The notes: generated by a model not told the origin, from the sequence alone. A DNA stretch of 53,631 nucleotides from an uncultured Mucilaginibacter sp. (GCF_946481715.1 NZ_CAMLOV010000017.1:1-53631), one strand, 5' to 3'; counted from the first letter of the stretch, positions 17,275 to 26,726 are shown. Numbers and translations are program-made.

Positions 17275-18016
17275 TCTCCCTCGGTGCTATCCAAAAGTTA
17301 TTAAATCCCAGCCCAATTTGTATGTCGATCATTTCCTGCTGCAGCATTTCCAGCACGGCTAAAAAGTTGTAAACGAACTGCACTTTATTCTCGCTGTTGC
17401 TGGCAATATGCTTAAAATCAAGCTTTTTGTTTATCTGCAACAGGTTTTGGATAGCCAGCTTTTGCTTTTCGATAGTGTAAGGGTACTGCACCACGGTATG
17501 GGTAACGGTTTCAGTACGGGTTAAAAACTGCTTCATCACCCGGTTGTAAACCATCATTAGCTTGTACAGGTTTATTTCGGATAGTTCCTCGCCGGGCACT
17601 GCAACCTTCTCCACCTGCTCCAGGTCCAGTTTGATGTTGCCACGTTTTTCCTGCTTAAAACGCTCGTCCTCGTAGGGGCGTATCTCCTCGCAAAGCTCCT
17701 TAAACTTCTTGTATTCAATCAGTTTGCGTATCAACCCTTCCTTGGTATCCATCTCGTTCTCCTCCTCGCCGGTGTTGTAGCGGGGCAGCAGCATTTTGGC
17801 TTTTATACGCATGAGGGTGGCTGCCACAAAGATGAATTCGCTGGCCAGCTCCATGTTCAGCACCGTCATCTGGTGGATGTAGTGCAGGAAATCGTCGGTA
17901 ATTTTGGCGATGGGGATATCGTGGATATCCAGTTCATCCCGCTCTATAAAAAACAACAGCAGGTCGAACGGGCCTTCAAACTGGGGCAGCTTTATTGCGA
18001 AATCATTATCCAACAT
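17267..18016 (-). CDS. scpA: Segregation and condensation protein A
   Basis: 249 aa kleisin subunit of the SMC-ScpAB condensin complex, needed for chromosome compaction and segregation. The N-terminus with FEGPFDLLLFFIERDELDIH is the ScpA signature that contacts the SMC head; a charged linker (about 80-150) and a C-terminal winged-helix (about 165-245, ending IQIGLGFNNFWIAP) follow. Length is normal. A perfect TATTTTTG -7 box lies at 18022-18029 on the minus strand, only 5 bases before the ATG. scpB is not adjacent. Confidence 0.95.
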   Translation of the reverse strand: MLDNDFAIKLPQFEGPFDLLLFFIERDELDIHDIPIAKITDDFLHYIHQMTVLNMELASEFIFVAATLMRIKAKMLLPRYNTGEEENEMDTKEGLIRKLIEYKKFKELCEEIRPYEDERFKQEKRGNIKLDLEQVEKVAVPGEELSEINLYKLMMVYNRVMKQFLTRTETVTHTVVQYPYTIEKQKLAIQNLLQINKKLDFKHIASNSENKVQFVYNFLAVLEMLQQEMIDIQIGLGFNNFWIAPREKI

Positions 18017-18021
18017 ACGTT

Positions 18022-18029
18022 CAAAAATA
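18022..18029 (-). promoter_or_regulatory. -7 box of scpA, abutting the start codon
   Basis: TATTTTTG fits TAnnTTTG and ends 5 bases before the scpA ATG, which implies a very short or absent leader. Confidence 0.45.
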
Positions 18030-18146
18030 CAGATAATACAGTTAACCGTTTACTTATTGTTATTTTCCGAAACAATAATTACCTTTATATCATTCTGATT
18101 TTATCACATAATATAGCTTACTTTGTAAGTTAAATACTTCTAAAGA

Positions 18147-20084
18147 ATGTCCATGCAGGTACCCGCCGGTGATTTGTTAAAAAGGATTGTTGATCCATCT
18201 GATTTAAAGCAATTTAAGGAAGAAGATTTAAAACAGGTTTGCAACGAGCTACGCCAGTATATTATTGATGTGGTATCGGTAAACGGCGGCCACTTTGCTG
18301 CCAGCCTGGGTACGGTTGAACTAACGGTTGCCTTACAATATGTACTAAACACCCCATACGACCAGCTGGTTTGGGACGTTGGGCACCAGGCATACGGGCA
18401 TAAAATACTTACCGGCCGGCGCGAGCAATTCCACACCAACCGACTTCATAACGGCATTAGTGGTTTCCCAAAACGCAGCGAAAGCGTGTACGATACCTTT
18501 GGCGTTGGGCACTCTTCTACCTCTATTTCGGCAGCATTGGGTATGGCCGTGGCATCGCAATACAAAGGCGAAACCGACAGGCAGCACGTAGCGGTAATAG
18601 GCGATGGCGCCATGACGGCCGGGCTTGCATTTGAGGCCCTGAACCATGCCGGTATAGAAAACAGCAACATTTTAGTGATACTGAACGACAATAACATGTC
18701 GATAGACCCGAACGTGGGTGCACTGAAAGAATACCTTACTGATATTACCACCTCCAAGCCCTACAACCGGTTTAGGGATGATATAGCAAACGTACTTACC
18801 AAGCTATCGGCTATTGGCCCGGATGCGTTTAAAATTGCCAAGAAGATCGAAAAAAGCATTAAAGGCACCCTGCTAAAACGCAGTAATTTCTTCGAGGCGC
18901 TTAAATTCCGTTACTTCGGCCCGGTTGATGGGCACGATGTAGAGCATTTGGCAAAATTGTTGAAAGACCTGCGCGATATCCCCGGCCCTAAGCTGCTGCA
19001 TTGCATCACCGTAAAAGGTAAAGGCTACGCGCTGGCCGAAAAGGACCAAACCAAATGGCACGCGCCCGGCTTGTTTGATAAGATAACCGGCGAAATAAAG
19101 AAGACCAAATACGATAAGCCGCAACCGCCTAAATACCAGGATGTTTTTGGGCATACCATTATAGAACTTGCCGAGGCGAACCCTAAAATTATGGGTATTA
19201 CCCCAGCCATGCCATCGGGCTGTTCGCTCAACCTGATGATGAAGGCCATGCCAAACCGCGCGTTCGACGTGGGCATTGCCGAGCAGCACGCCGTAACTTT
19301 TTCTGCGGGATTGGCTACACAGGGGCTGGTGCCTTTCTGTAACATCTACAGCAGCTTTATGCAGCGTGCTTACGATCAGGTGATACACGATGTTGCCCTT
19401 CAAAACCTCAATGTTATCTTTTGCCTGGACCGTGCCGGCATTGCAGGTGCAGACGGCCCAACCCACCACGGTGCTTACGACCTGGCCTTTATGCGCTGTA
19501 TCCCCAATATGGTGGTATCTGCCCCTATGAACGAAGAAGAACTACGCAACCTGATGTACACCGCACAACAGGAAAATATGGGCCCCTTCAGCATACGTTA
19601 CCCGCGTGGCAACGGGGTGATGGTAGACTGGCGCAAACCATTTAAAGCTATCCCGGTCGGCAAAGGCCGCAAAATATGCGATGGCGAGGATGTGGCAATA
19701 GTTTCTATAGGTGCCATTGGCAACGAAGTGGTAAAAGCAACCGCACAACTAAACGACCTTGGCTACTACCCCGCACATTACGATCTCCGCTTTGTAAAAC
19801 CGTTAGATGCAGCCATGCTGCACGAGGTGTTTAGCAAGTTTGGCTGCGTAATTACGGTGGAGGATGGCTGTATTGAAGGTGGCATGGGTACCGCCCTGCT
19901 TGAATTTATGGCCGATAATAAATACCTGGGCACCAATGTAATTCGCCTGGGTATCCCCGATAAAATCATCGAGCACGGCGAGCAACCCGAGCTTTGGGCC
20001 GAATGCGGTTATGATGCCGCAGCCATTGTAGCCCGCGTACAAAGCTTAGATATTAAATGCAATAAGCATACAAGAGCGTCGTAA
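18147..20084 (+). CDS. dxs: 1-deoxy-D-xylulose-5-phosphate synthase
   Basis: 645 aa thiamine-diphosphate transketolase-like enzyme that condenses pyruvate and glyceraldehyde-3-phosphate, the first step of the MEP isoprenoid pathway. The TPP motif GDGAMTAGLAFEALNHAG starts near residue 152 and ends in NDNNMSI; VWDVGHQAYGHKILTGR near 75 and DVGIAEQHAVTFSAG near 373 (catalytic glutamate) are typical. The C-terminal transketolase domain is intact. Starts at 18147 and 18153 are both possible. A weak -7 box TTACTTTG lies at 18118-18125. It ends at a two-way terminator. Confidence 0.97.
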   Translation: MSMQVPAGDLLKRIVDPSDLKQFKEEDLKQVCNELRQYIIDVVSVNGGHFAASLGTVELTVALQYVLNTPYDQLVWDVGHQAYGHKILTGRREQFHTNRLHNGISGFPKRSESVYDTFGVGHSSTSISAALGMAVASQYKGETDRQHVAVIGDGAMTAGLAFEALNHAGIENSNILVILNDNNMSIDPNVGALKEYLTDITTSKPYNRFRDDIANVLTKLSAIGPDAFKIAKKIEKSIKGTLLKRSNFFEALKFRYFGPVDGHDVEHLAKLLKDLRDIPGPKLLHCITVKGKGYALAEKDQTKWHAPGLFDKITGEIKKTKYDKPQPPKYQDVFGHTIIELAEANPKIMGITPAMPSGCSLNLMMKAMPNRAFDVGIAEQHAVTFSAGLATQGLVPFCNIYSSFMQRAYDQVIHDVALQNLNVIFCLDRAGIAGADGPTHHGAYDLAFMRCIPNMVVSAPMNEEELRNLMYTAQQENMGPFSIRYPRGNGVMVDWRKPFKAIPVGKGRKICDGEDVAIVSIGAIGNEVVKATAQLNDLGYYPAHYDLRFVKPLDAAMLHEVFSKFGCVITVEDGCIEGGMGTALLEFMADNKYLGTNVIRLGIPDKIIEHGEQPELWAECGYDAAAIVARVQSLDIKCNKHTRAS

Positions 20085-20107
20085 GGGACCGTTGATATAC
20101 TATATTA

Positions 20108-20145
20108 AAAAAGCGATTGGCCAATAACCAATCGCTTTTTCATTC
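20108..20145. terminator. Bidirectional terminator between dxs and the M28 peptidase gene
   Basis: AAAAAGCGATTGG (20108-20120) pairs with CCAATCGCTTTTT (20128-20140) around a 7-base loop, giving a T-run in both directions. Confidence 0.85.
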
Positions 20146-20176
20146 CCTTTAAATTCCCCCTTCAGGGGCTTAGGGT

Positions 20177-21766
20177 TTAATTTTTTGCCGGAGCAACCGG
20201 TGGCCGCGGTGGAGCCACTGTTGGCAGCGGTTTGCGTGGGATCATCTCCGTACGCTCGCTGGTGTTGTATACAAACGAGGCAATGATGGTTGAGGCTTGT
20301 TTAAGGTCTTCTTCTATCAGGCGGTCGTAAGTATCCTGGTTGCTGTGGTGCGTACGCGAGCCGTAGTCGATAGCGTCCTGTATAAACTGGAAGCCCGGCA
20401 GGCCAACGGCATCATAGCTTTGGTGGTCGGTACCACCGGTGTTGCTAACGGTTACAGTTGTTGCACCCAAGTCCTTAAACGGCTCCAGCCAGGCTTTAAA
20501 TATTGGCCCTGCGGCAGAGTCGCCCTGTAAGTAAATACCACGTATCTTCCCGGTACCGTTATCCAGGTTATAATAGGCATCAAGTTTAGCTTGCTCTGGT
20601 TTTAGAGCCATCGTTTTAGGGTCGCCAAAGTGGTTAAGCACGTATCCACGCGATCCAAATAAGCCCTGCTCTTCGCTGCTCCATAAGGCAATGCGGATAG
20701 TGCGTTTTGGCTTAAAGCCAATAGCTTTTAATATACGCATGGCCTCCATCATTACAGCGCTGCCGGCGGCGTTATCAGTAGCACCGGTACCCGCATGCCA
20801 CGAGTCTAAGTGGCCGCCAATCATAATTACCTGCTCTTTCAGTTTTTTATCCGTGCCGGGTATTTCGGCAATTACATCGTAACCCTGCAGGTCTTTGGTG
20901 AAGAATTCCGTTTTGATGTCTGCTTCCAATTCCACCTTTTTACCAGCTTTCACCAGGCGTAAAATGCGCTGAAAATCTTCGCTGCTGGTTTCCAGTTCGG
21001 GTGCAACGGCTTTAGCGGTATCGGCGTACGATGCACCATTAGTGGTAAACACGGTGCCATCTGTCCCCCGGCCCTGGCTTAATACCAGCCCAACTTTTTG
21101 GTCAACAAAAAAGGTTGCCATTGCAGCACGCATAGCAATTTGCTTGCGCCTTGCAGCCATAGCAGGCGAATTAGGGTCGAAAGCGGTGTTGCGCTGGCCG
21201 CGTGGGGCCATAGTAGCCTGTGCCATTTTATCCAGTTCCTCGTCGGTATAACGGGCAGCGTCAGATTTAAAGGTACGCTCGGTAAGGGCTTTGGTGTCAA
21301 ATATTACAACCTTACCGGCAAGGGCGCCTTTGTATTTATCCAAATCGGCAAGGCTATCGGCTTTCACCAATACCACTTCGCCTTTTATAGGGCCGTTTGT
21401 GCCGGGTGTCCAGGCCTTTGGTATTGCAATAATGGCGTGATAGTAAGGTACGGTAATGGCAGCGTAGTTTTTCTGCACTTCCCAGCCTTTGCCAAATTTG
21501 CCCCAGGCCTCTAATTTAGAGTTGGCCATCCCCCATTCTTTCAGTTGGCTAACAGCCCAGTCCTGTGCGCGTTTCAAACCCGGCGAACCTGAAAGGCGCG
21601 GGCCAGATACATCAGTAAGGTTAAAAGCAATGTCCATCACTTTGGAGTGGTTAAGCCCCTCTTCGCGGATCCTGGCAACAGCGGCTACATCAACGGTTTC
21701 CTGCGCGAGGGCGCTGACCGTTAAGCCCGTAAATGCCATACAGGTGTAAAGTAGTTTTAATTTCAT
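20177..21766 (-). CDS. Secreted M28-family metallopeptidase with PA-domain insert
   Basis: 529 aa. Signal peptide about 1-21 (cut near ALAQE). N-terminal and PA-like region about 60-290, then the M28 zinc aminopeptidase-type domain: GGHLDSW (about 317-323) and ATDNAAGS supply H and D ligands, WSSEEQG the catalytic and ligand glutamates, NLDNGTG another ligand, and a late HHSNQDTYD. The tail is proline-rich. It probably degrades peptides in the periplasm or outside. A minus-strand -7 box TAAGTTTG lies at 21793-21800. Confidence 0.92.
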   Translation of the reverse strand: MKLKLLYTCMAFTGLTVSALAQETVDVAAVARIREEGLNHSKVMDIAFNLTDVSGPRLSGSPGLKRAQDWAVSQLKEWGMANSKLEAWGKFGKGWEVQKNYAAITVPYYHAIIAIPKAWTPGTNGPIKGEVVLVKADSLADLDKYKGALAGKVVIFDTKALTERTFKSDAARYTDEELDKMAQATMAPRGQRNTAFDPNSPAMAARRKQIAMRAAMATFFVDQKVGLVLSQGRGTDGTVFTTNGASYADTAKAVAPELETSSEDFQRILRLVKAGKKVELEADIKTEFFTKDLQGYDVIAEIPGTDKKLKEQVIMIGGHLDSWHAGTGATDNAAGSAVMMEAMRILKAIGFKPKRTIRIALWSSEEQGLFGSRGYVLNHFGDPKTMALKPEQAKLDAYYNLDNGTGKIRGIYLQGDSAAGPIFKAWLEPFKDLGATTVTVSNTGGTDHQSYDAVGLPGFQFIQDAIDYGSRTHHSNQDTYDRLIEEDLKQASTIIASFVYNTSERTEMIPRKPLPTVAPPRPPVAPAKN

Positions 21767-21792
21767 TGTAAATCAGTTAATTGAGCAATAAG

Positions 21793-21800
21793 CAAACTTA
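21793..21800 (-). promoter_or_regulatory. -7 box of the M28 peptidase gene
   Basis: Minus-strand TAAGTTTG matches TAnnTTTG, 27 bases before the start codon. A TTTG further upstream is spaced about 25 rather than 19. Confidence 0.4.
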
Positions 21801-21869
21801 TCTAAATAAAACCGGAATTCTTAAGCAAACGATTTAACAAAGTTGTTACAGGGAAATAATTAAATGAGG

Positions 21870-21877
21870 TATATTTG
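21870..21877 (+). promoter_or_regulatory. -7 box directly before the 79-aa gene
   Basis: TATATTTG matches TAnnTTTG and ends 3 bases before the ATG at 21881, suggesting a leaderless message. The box overlaps the alternative TTG start at 21875, which argues for the ATG. Confidence 0.4.
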
Positions 21878-21880
21878 GGT

Positions 21881-22120
21881 ATGGCTGAATATAAATTACA
21901 TTGGACGGCTTACTGCGTACAAAAAGCAAAGCAATCGGGAGATGAGGGCGCTTATTTTCAGGCGATGTCATGGCAAGAGCGGCTGAGAATATGCGAGTAT
22001 CTTAATAGCATATATTACAGCTACCCTGAAGATAATCCACCAAAGATGGATCGCACTGCATTTTATATCAAAACCCAAACTAAACACTGGGTTATTTATA
22101 GAAAGAAATCATCATGCTAA
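21881..22120 (+). CDS. Small hypothetical protein
   Basis: 79 aa, soluble, rich in aromatic residues, with AMSWQERLRICEYLNSIYY and a DNPPKMDRTAFYIK tail. It resembles small conserved Bacteroidota proteins with a 'NPPKMDRT' motif, but I know no function. No signal peptide or membrane segment. The ATG at 21881 is preferred to the TTG two codons upstream. Its stop overlaps the next gene's ATG by 7 bases, so it is coupled with the VOC protein. Confidence 0.65.
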   Translation: MAEYKLHWTAYCVQKAKQSGDEGAYFQAMSWQERLRICEYLNSIYYSYPEDNPPKMDRTAFYIKTQTKHWVIYRKKSSC

Positions 22121-22476
22121 CCACCGCCGTCCCCATATTAGCCTCGCTAAACGAAGAAGAAACCGTAAAATTTTATACCGAGAAACTGGGCTTTACGTTC
22201 CATTCTGCATGGGATGGGTATCTCATATTCAGCCGCGATGGCATCTTTATCCACCACTGGCCTTGCACCGATCCGGAGATACCAAAAGCCACGGGCTGCT
22301 ACATTAATGTAACCGAAGTAGATAAACTGTACGAAGAATTAAAGGCACAAGGTGTAGTGCATCCCAACGGGCCGCTAAAAGATATGCCCTGGGGCATGCG
22401 CCAGTTCAGCATCCTGGATAACGCGGGCAACATTATTCACTTTGGAGAGGATATACAAGGGAACGATGAAGATTAA
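22114..22476 (+). CDS. VOC-superfamily (glyoxalase/bleomycin-resistance-like) protein
   Basis: 120 aa, one vicinal-oxygen-chelate module pair: ASLNEEETVKFYTEKLGF at the start and FSILDNAGNIIHFGED at the end, the layout of bleomycin-resistance-protein-like sequestering or isomerising members. IFIHHWP and the last H/E are possible metal or ligand contacts. The substrate cannot be told. It overlaps the gene upstream by 7 bases and the gene downstream by 11 bases. Confidence 0.85.
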   Translation: MLTTAVPILASLNEEETVKFYTEKLGFTFHSAWDGYLIFSRDGIFIHHWPCTDPEIPKATGCYINVTEVDKLYEELKAQGVVHPNGPLKDMPWGMRQFSILDNAGNIIHFGEDIQGNDED

Positions 22477-23074
22477 TCAACTTTTGGCCGGCAGTATGCT
22501 GCTGCTTGTGTTTACTTGCAATAAAGTAAACGCGCAGGAAAAAACCTACACCCCAATAGTTATTGATGAAGCGCTTAAAACAAATTTTGCATTCACCAAA
22601 AATTGGGCTTACCCATGGTATATGGATAAAGACGACAATGGAAAACTCATTAAAAATATCGATGGGAAGATAACTAAAGCAGATAAAGCCCATTTATACT
22701 TTACTGCCGATTGCAAAACTGACGTACAAGGAGGTTATTCTATCCGATACTGCCACGCAACCCGAAAAAATGGCACAATAACACTAGTTTTTGAAGATGG
22801 ATTACCTGCTTATGCCAACATATTTACAGCAGGTATTAAAAACAACGGAGTATCCTTCGAACCGCGGCTCATATACCCGCAATTTGTGCCGGGACAAAAA
22901 ACGGCTTATCAAATAAAAAGTCTGCAGCTTACAGTCAATCAAAAAAACCACACCGCATCAAAGGTAATTAGCGGCTTTATTGATGCTGTATTTTTAGAAA
23001 TTACAACTCTGAAGGATAAGAAAGAAAGCAGTACGCATTACCTCCGCGGCTACTTTAAAACGCAGCTTAATTAA
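22466..23074 (+). CDS. Secreted hypothetical protein
   Basis: 202 aa from the ATG at 22466 (an 8-codon longer form from 22442 would put charged residues before the signal peptide). Signal peptide about 1-23 (LLAGSMLLLVFTCNKVNAQ), then a beta-rich mature part that I do not recognise; YSIRYCHATRKNGTITLVFED looks like strands. It overlaps the upstream VOC gene by 11 bases, and its last 8 bases overlap the 3' end of the convergent response-regulator gene (both stops lie in TTAATTAA). Confidence 0.65.
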   Translation: MKINQLLAGSMLLLVFTCNKVNAQEKTYTPIVIDEALKTNFAFTKNWAYPWYMDKDDNGKLIKNIDGKITKADKAHLYFTADCKTDVQGGYSIRYCHATRKNGTITLVFEDGLPAYANIFTAGIKNNGVSFEPRLIYPQFVPGQKTAYQIKSLQLTVNQKNHTASKVISGFIDAVFLEITTLKDKKESSTHYLRGYFKTQLN

Positions 23075-23762
23075 TCAGCAGCTTATACCCCCTGCCATGC
23101 ACATTAATAATCTCTACCGTAGGGTCATCGCGCAGATATTTGCGTATTTTGCTTAAAAACACATCCATACTGCGGCCGTTAAAGTAGTTATCATCGTGCC
23201 ATATATTAAGCAAAGCCTCCTCGCGGGTAAGCACCTCGTTTTTACGGATGCATAGTAAGCGTAGCAGCTCGGCCTCTTTGGTAGATAGCTTTTGGTGCAC
23301 ATCGCCACGGGTTATCATCTGCATAGTATAATCAAAACTATAGCTGCCCAATTTAAATTGTGTGGGGTTATCGTCGGCAACTTTTTTGTCGCTTTTATCG
23401 GTGCGTTTAAGCAGCGCGTTTATACGGAGCAGCAGTTCTTCTATCCTGAAGGGTTTGGTAATATAATCGTCGCCGCCCAGGTTAAATGCCTGGGTTTTAT
23501 CTTCTATCATGGCTTTTGCCGTAGCAAAAATGATGGGCACCCCAGCGTTTATCTTCCTTATTTCCTTGCCCAGCGTAAAACCGTCCTTTTTGGGCATCAT
23601 TACATCCAGTATCAGCAGGTCGTAAGTGTGTTTGGTGAACGAGCGCAAGCCCTCCTCGCCGTCCTTACATAAAACCACATCAAACTTGCCTTTCAGCTGT
23701 AGGTAATCCTGCAATAACAGGCCCAGGTTTGGGTCATCTTCAACAAGTAGTATTTTCTTCAT
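23067..23762 (-). CDS. OmpR-type response regulator
   Basis: 231 aa. Receiver domain 1-120: acidic pair E8-D9-D10, phospho-acceptor D53 in LILDVMMPKKDG and K103 in ITKPF. The C-terminal winged helix (about 132-231) ends NVHGRGYKLLIN. It is a transcription factor partnered with the sensor kinase 68 bases upstream on the same strand. Likely target: the divergent secreted-protein gene at 25785, whose promoter has phased TTTAACA repeats (inference). Confidence 0.95.
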   Translation of the reverse strand: MKKILLVEDDPNLGLLLQDYLQLKGKFDVVLCKDGEEGLRSFTKHTYDLLILDVMMPKKDGFTLGKEIRKINAGVPIIFATAKAMIEDKTQAFNLGGDDYITKPFRIEELLLRINALLKRTDKSDKKVADDNPTQFKLGSYSFDYTMQMITRGDVHQKLSTKEAELLRLLCIRKNEVLTREEALLNIWHDDNYFNGRSMDVFLSKIRKYLRDDPTVEIINVHGRGYKLLIN

Positions 23763-23830
23763 GATGGTTGTTGCGGGTGCCGGTAAGGTGACAGCGCCCG
23801 TAGGTTTTAGTATATTTTTTGGCCAGATTG

Positions 23831-25645
23831 TTACACCGCCGGAAACTTCAATTCAAATTCCGAACCTTTTTCTTTCTCGCTTTTTACGCTGATGGTACCA
23901 TCAAGCCGTTTTACGATAGTGTTTACATAGCTCAGCCCCAGCCCAAAGCCTTTTACATCGTGCAGGTTGCCGGTTGGTATACGGTAAAACTGCTCAAAAA
24001 TTTTGCTCTGCTGGTCGCGGTTCATGCCAATACCTTTATCGGCCACTTTAATACAAACGTAACCATTGCGCTTTATTGTGGTAATGGTAATATCGGGCAC
24101 ATCATTGCTGTATTTTAGGGCATTATCTATCAGGTTGTACATTACGTTACTAATGTGCAGCTCGTCGCCAATAATAATTGCGTTTTCGTCTGTCAAATTT
24201 AGGCTGGTAATGGCATTGCATTTTTGCAGCTTAAGGGCCATGCTATCCAGCACGATGCTTATCATTTCGTTCACATCAACCGGTTTTTTATCCAGCTTAA
24301 AGTCGTTCTTTTCTATCCGGGCAATGTTCAACACCCGCTCTATATGGCTGCCCAGCCGCACATTCTCCTCGTAAATAACATTGGCCAACCGGGCTACGCG
24401 TGTTTTATCTTCGGCAATTTCTTCGTCCTTTAAGGCCTCGCTGGCTATCATAATCGTTGATACCGGGGTTTTAAATTCATGCGTCATGTTATTGATGAAA
24501 TCTATCTTCATCTCCGAGATCTTCTTTTGCTGCAGTATGGAGAATATGGTGTAGCCAAAGCAAAATATCAGCACCAAAAGCAGCCCGCCGGTGGTGCCCA
24601 TAGTTGCCTTCATGTTACCCAATATAAAGGAGTTCTTCTCCGGGAAGGATATTTTTATTCGCCCGGGGTCGTTAATAACCTCATTACTAAAAATGGCCTT
24701 TTGATAGGTGTTGGCTTCGCTAAACTCGGGCTTCTTGCCGGTATTGTCCATGGCGCTGGAGAAGATGAGCGAGTCGCTGTTGGCGGTGGCTACCTCGTAG
24801 CTAAAGGGCAACGATATCCCCCGGTTATGCAGCTCGAACCTTAAAAGTGAGTCGATCCAAAAAGCATTCAGGCGCTTATCCAGCGGTTCGTTAGATTTTC
24901 GGTATTCCTCGGCAAGGTTGGCAATTACGTTTGATTTTGCAGGGCTTCGCGGCATATTCTCCAGCGAATCGGCCTCCAGCATTTTCTTCACCTGCATAAA
25001 CTGCTTTTCTTTTTGCAGCCGCTTTTGCTGCTCTACCCATGCCGGGTTTATACTTACGGCGGTTACCACCTGGCGGCCAAATTGAGGGTCGATATAGGTG
25101 CCACGGATGGTATCATATTTATAAATCCTGCTTTTCAGCAGATGCGGCGATTTTACAATCTCGGGGATAAAGCGGCCCTGCACATTGCCAAATTCATCGG
25201 TATACTCCTCTATCCTGATGCGCAGGTTAACGGTACCCTGCTGGGTAAGGTTGGCTATTTCATCATCCATCCTTTTATGCATAATCATGCGCTTGAGGCT
25301 GTCGCGCAGCATAGCCAGTTTGCGCTGGCGCTTGGTTTGGCGTTTTTTTAAGTCTACCGAATCGTTTATGCCCGAACTATTGCCATTGATGCTGATCTCG
25401 GTAATTTTATCGGGGCCATTTTTTAAGGAGAAGGCGTGTACCTGCGTTTTTGCGGTTAAAAAGGTAATAGCATCCTGCTTGGCCACTTTGGCCACCACAC
25501 TGCCCAGGGCATCATCTACAGTACGGCTAAACAAGTCCGACTGCATTTGGTACGACTGGCGCAGGAAATAATATTGCATCCCCACCACACCCAAAAGCGC
25601 AAAGCCCATTAAGCCGATGATCAAACTGATACTCTTCTTCTTCAT
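23831..25645 (-). CDS. Membrane sensor histidine kinase, partner of the adjacent response regulator
   Basis: 604 aa. TM1 about 7-27, a long periplasmic sensor region about 30-345 rich in charged coil, and TM2 about 350-371. HisKA follows with NNMTHEFKTP (H389) and the HATPase N-box NVMYNLIDNALKYS, then DKGIGM and GFGLGLSYV. No HAMP or PAS domain is evident. The periplasmic part is not a recognised sensor fold. It is transcribed before the response-regulator gene and divergently from the gene at 25785. Confidence 0.95.
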   Translation of the reverse strand: MKKKSISLIIGLMGFALLGVVGMQYYFLRQSYQMQSDLFSRTVDDALGSVVAKVAKQDAITFLTAKTQVHAFSLKNGPDKITEISINGNSSGINDSVDLKKRQTKRQRKLAMLRDSLKRMIMHKRMDDEIANLTQQGTVNLRIRIEEYTDEFGNVQGRFIPEIVKSPHLLKSRIYKYDTIRGTYIDPQFGRQVVTAVSINPAWVEQQKRLQKEKQFMQVKKMLEADSLENMPRSPAKSNVIANLAEEYRKSNEPLDKRLNAFWIDSLLRFELHNRGISLPFSYEVATANSDSLIFSSAMDNTGKKPEFSEANTYQKAIFSNEVINDPGRIKISFPEKNSFILGNMKATMGTTGGLLLVLIFCFGYTIFSILQQKKISEMKIDFINNMTHEFKTPVSTIMIASEALKDEEIAEDKTRVARLANVIYEENVRLGSHIERVLNIARIEKNDFKLDKKPVDVNEMISIVLDSMALKLQKCNAITSLNLTDENAIIIGDELHISNVMYNLIDNALKYSNDVPDITITTIKRNGYVCIKVADKGIGMNRDQQSKIFEQFYRIPTGNLHDVKGFGLGLSYVNTIVKRLDGTISVKSEKEKGSEFELKFPAV

Positions 25646-25687
25646 CTCTACAGCAAAAATATTTTAATTACGCTGATAAAGGGCGCA

Positions 25688-25726
25688 TTTAACAATTTTT
25701 AACAATTGCGCTACAGGCATTTAACA
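25688..25726 (+). promoter_or_regulatory. Phased TTTAACA repeats, putative response-regulator site
   Basis: TTTAACA occurs at 25688, 25698 and 25720, spaced 10 and 22 bp (one and two helical turns), directly upstream of the -33 region of the gene at 25785. Tandem sites at helical spacing are typical for OmpR-family regulators. Confidence 0.5.
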
Positions 25727-25728
25727 TA

Positions 25729-25755
25729 TTGATTAATACCTGTTTTATACCTTTG
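25729..25755 (+). promoter_or_regulatory. Promoter of the secreted protein gene at 25785
   Basis: A perfect -7 box TACCTTTG at 25748-25755 with a partial -33 TTG at 25729-25731. It lies 29 bases before the ATG. Confidence 0.5.
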
Positions 25756-25784
25756 ATAGATCAAAAACTTAAATCCGCATAAAA

Positions 25785-26726
25785 ATGAAGAAGCTTTTTT
25801 TACACCCCCGCATCGAGATCGCATTCTCGCTTAGCCTCGTAGCTATATTGGCGCTGCCACCGCTGGTGATGGGCCAAACGCAAAAAAGTATCGAAATAAA
25901 AATAACAAACGGCGATACCACCATCAATGGTAAAGACATTAAAAAACTATCTGCCGAGGAGCGTAAAGATGCCCTGGGCGAAATGGATAAAATGGGCAAC
26001 ATTACCTTTAAGCGCACCGATAAAGGAGGCAACACCGATATTGTTATCCGCAGGAACAAACGAATGGGCGATAAAGACGATGTGGTAATAGAAAGGCGTA
26101 TGGATGGCGATATGGATATGCCGTTCTCTGCCAGGATGGGCGACAGCATCAACAAAAAATTCACTTTCCGCCTCAAAAAGGTGCCGGGTGCCGATAGTAC
26201 CTTTGCTTTTAAATTTGATAATGGCGAAGGCGGTTTCAGGTTTAATGATGAACGCGAATTAGGCTTTAACGATGGCCCGCCGATGCCGATGGAAAGGTTC
26301 CGCTTTGACGGCCCCGGCCGCCGTGGCGAGCGCATGATGGCCTTTAACCGCAAAAACACACAAACATTTAATTACAGCAGTACCGATAACGATGGTATAA
26401 GCACAGATATCAGCTTCCGTGTAAACGATGCTACCAAAGAAACCGCAAAACGCATAGCCGGCACAGATAAAATTACATTGGGCATTAACGATTTGAATTT
26501 ATCGCCCGAGTTCTCCACAGGTAAAACCTCCCTGAGTTTTAACCTGGATGCCAAAACTACTGCGGATGTTAAACTTACCGATAGCGAAGGCAAAGCGCTT
26601 TTTAGCGATAAAGCCACCGGCGGCAGCTTCAGCAAAAAAATAAGCCTGCCACGCAACGGCATTTACTTCCTTACAGTAAAACAAGGAGCAAACGCTGCAG
26701 TGAAGAGGATAGTGAAGGAGGATTAG
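25785..26726 (+). CDS. Secreted protein with T9SS-like C-terminal sorting domain
   Basis: 313 aa. Signal peptide about 1-30 (cut near VMGQT). The middle is highly charged and low in complexity, with many G, D, R and M (about 60-195). The final 85 residues look like a type IX secretion sorting domain: NLSPEFSTGKTSLSFNLDA, strands, then NGIYFLTVKQG and a KRIVKED end. No enzyme motif is seen. It is divergent from a two-component system and probably controlled by it. The sorting-domain call is by pattern. Confidence 0.65.
   Translation: MKKLFLHPRIEIAFSLSLVAILALPPLVMGQTQKSIEIKITNGDTTINGKDIKKLSAEERKDALGEMDKMGNITFKRTDKGGNTDIVIRRNKRMGDKDDVVIERRMDGDMDMPFSARMGDSINKKFTFRLKKVPGADSTFAFKFDNGEGGFRFNDERELGFNDGPPMPMERFRFDGPGRRGERMMAFNRKNTQTFNYSSTDNDGISTDISFRVNDATKETAKRIAGTDKITLGINDLNLSPEFSTGKTSLSFNLDAKTTADVKLTDSEGKALFSDKATGGSFSKKISLPRNGIYFLTVKQGANAAVKRIVKED

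Noticed and set aside
18873..19469. 198-aa ORF antisense to dxs
   Set aside because: It lies wholly within the conserved coding sequence of dxs and shows no recognisable domain.
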